Source: DATAQC01 sp046263055 (GTDB lineage Bacteria; Actinomycetota; Acidimicrobiia; Acidimicrobiales; AC-14). From it: a DNA stretch of 39,016 nucleotides. Under the pieces are notes generated by a model. That model ran no database searches, was not told where the DNA came from, and worked only from the letters and a program-made list of their open reading frames with translations. Position numbers and translations under genes: made by a program. Below are positions 38,569-39,016 of this stretch, one piece after another (position 1 is the stretch's first letter; every line of letters starts with the position of its first letter). The stretch spans positions 1 to 39,016 of the forward strand of contig JBHELO010000108.1 of assembly GCA_046263055.1 (NCBI GenBank). Reading direction: 5' to 3'.

Positions 38569-39016
38569 ATGCCACGGCGGGCGGACGAGGTGATCGAGGC
38601 GGTGATCGCCGACGACGACGAGCGGTTCCGGCGGGTGGTGGCCGCCATCGTGGGGGCGGAGGCCGACATGGTGGTGGCCGGCCAGGCGGCCGACGGGGCG
38701 GAGGCGGTGGCCGTGGCCAGCGCCGTGGTGCCCGATGTGGTGCTGCTCGACGTGGCCATGCCGGGGACGGACGGCATCGAGGCGGCCCGGTCCATCGCCC
38801 AGTGGCTACCGACGGCCACCGTCGTAATGCTGACCGTCAGCGACGAAGAGGACGATGTGTACAAGGCGTTACGGGCGGGCGCCGGCGGCTACCTACTCAA
38901 AGACACCGCCCTGGTGGACATCGCGGCGTCGATCCGGACGGCGGCGTCCGGTCAGGCCGTGCTGTCACCGACCATGGCCGCCAAGTTGGTCGAGGACTTC
39001 GCCCGGCCGATTCCTG
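38569..39016 (+). CDS. NarL/FixJ-type response regulator, receiver domain (3' end outside window)
   Basis: About 149 residues visible, running off the right edge. The receiver fold is complete: EAVIADDDERFRRVVAAIVG with the acidic pocket, VVLLDVAMPGTDGIEAARS with the phospho-accepting Asp, VVMLTVSDEEDDVYKALRAG with the Thr switch, and GGYLLKDTALVDIAASIRTA with the conserved Lys. After LSPTMAAKLVEDF a LuxR-type DNA-binding domain would be expected outside the window. It would be activated by a histidine kinase that is not in this window. The start is ATG 38569. The hairpin array ends about 27 bases before its -10 box. Confidence 0.88.
   Translation, partial: MPRRADEVIEAVIADDDERFRRVVAAIVGAEADMVVAGQAADGAEAVAVASAVVPDVVLLDVAMPGTDGIEAARSIAQWLPTATVVMLTVSDEEDDVYKALRAGAGGYLLKDTALVDIAASIRTAASGQAVLSPTMAAKLVEDFARPIP

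Noticed and set aside
38426..39016. Continuation of the transposase frame without stop to the window edge
   Set aside because: It becomes Arg/Gly-rich shadow of the response regulator; no DDE domain is present.

Overview
This is a very GC-rich window with short intergenic gaps and many GTG starts and 4-base stop/start overlaps. It carries standalone cofD and cofE for coenzyme F420, a CsoR repressor, and -10 hexamers (TANNNT) placed only a few bases before start codons, as in leaderless transcription. Together these point to the Actinomycetota. A deep lineage such as Acidimicrobiia is my inference from gene content; it cannot be proved from this window. I see no rRNA, tRNA or CRISPR array.

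Layout. 1-3501: end of a secreted His-rich protein, a GDP-mannose-pyrophosphorylase-like enzyme, a GalE-like epimerase and a lipoprotein. 3527-3834: csoR with a self-operator. 3967-5642 (minus): cofE and cofD. 5791-14834 (plus): a secreted protein with a C-terminal 45-residue repeat module, GT2 glycosyltransferases, a PGRP/amidase with the same module, a flippase-like protein, a DPM1-like GT2 and a DUF2304 protein. 14847-18194: a double GT4 fusion and a divergent methyltransferase. 18201-20700 (minus): a three-gene unit with a Tat-exported Cys-rich protein resembling methylamine dehydrogenase light chain and carrying the same repeat module, a thioredoxin-fold membrane protein, and an unknown protein; a possible 35-codon leader ORF precedes it. 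20957-29939: Wzt-type ATPase, YfhO-like and DUF2142 membrane proteins, Wzm-type permease and a GT2-GT4 fusion. 29954-36929: a DUF3048 lipoprotein, another GT2 and three GT4 enzymes. 36917-39016: a small acidic protein, homoserine kinase, an IS630 transposase fragment, an array of near-identical hairpins, and the start of a NarL-type response regulator.

How it works together. Most of the window is a surface-polysaccharide locus. Nucleotide-sugar enzymes supply precursors, about ten glycosyltransferases assemble a glycan, and Wzm/Wzt (and perhaps the flippase) export it. YfhO-like, DUF2142 and DUF2304 proteins are typical partners of lipid-linked sugar transfer. Three exported proteins with unrelated N-terminal domains end in the same FG-GAP-like repeat module. 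They may bind, or be displayed on, the surface polymer made here. The most unusual items are this shared module, its fusion to a MauA-like redox protein, the hairpin array at 38447-38529, and several tiny ORFs placed directly behind promoters and ahead of larger genes.
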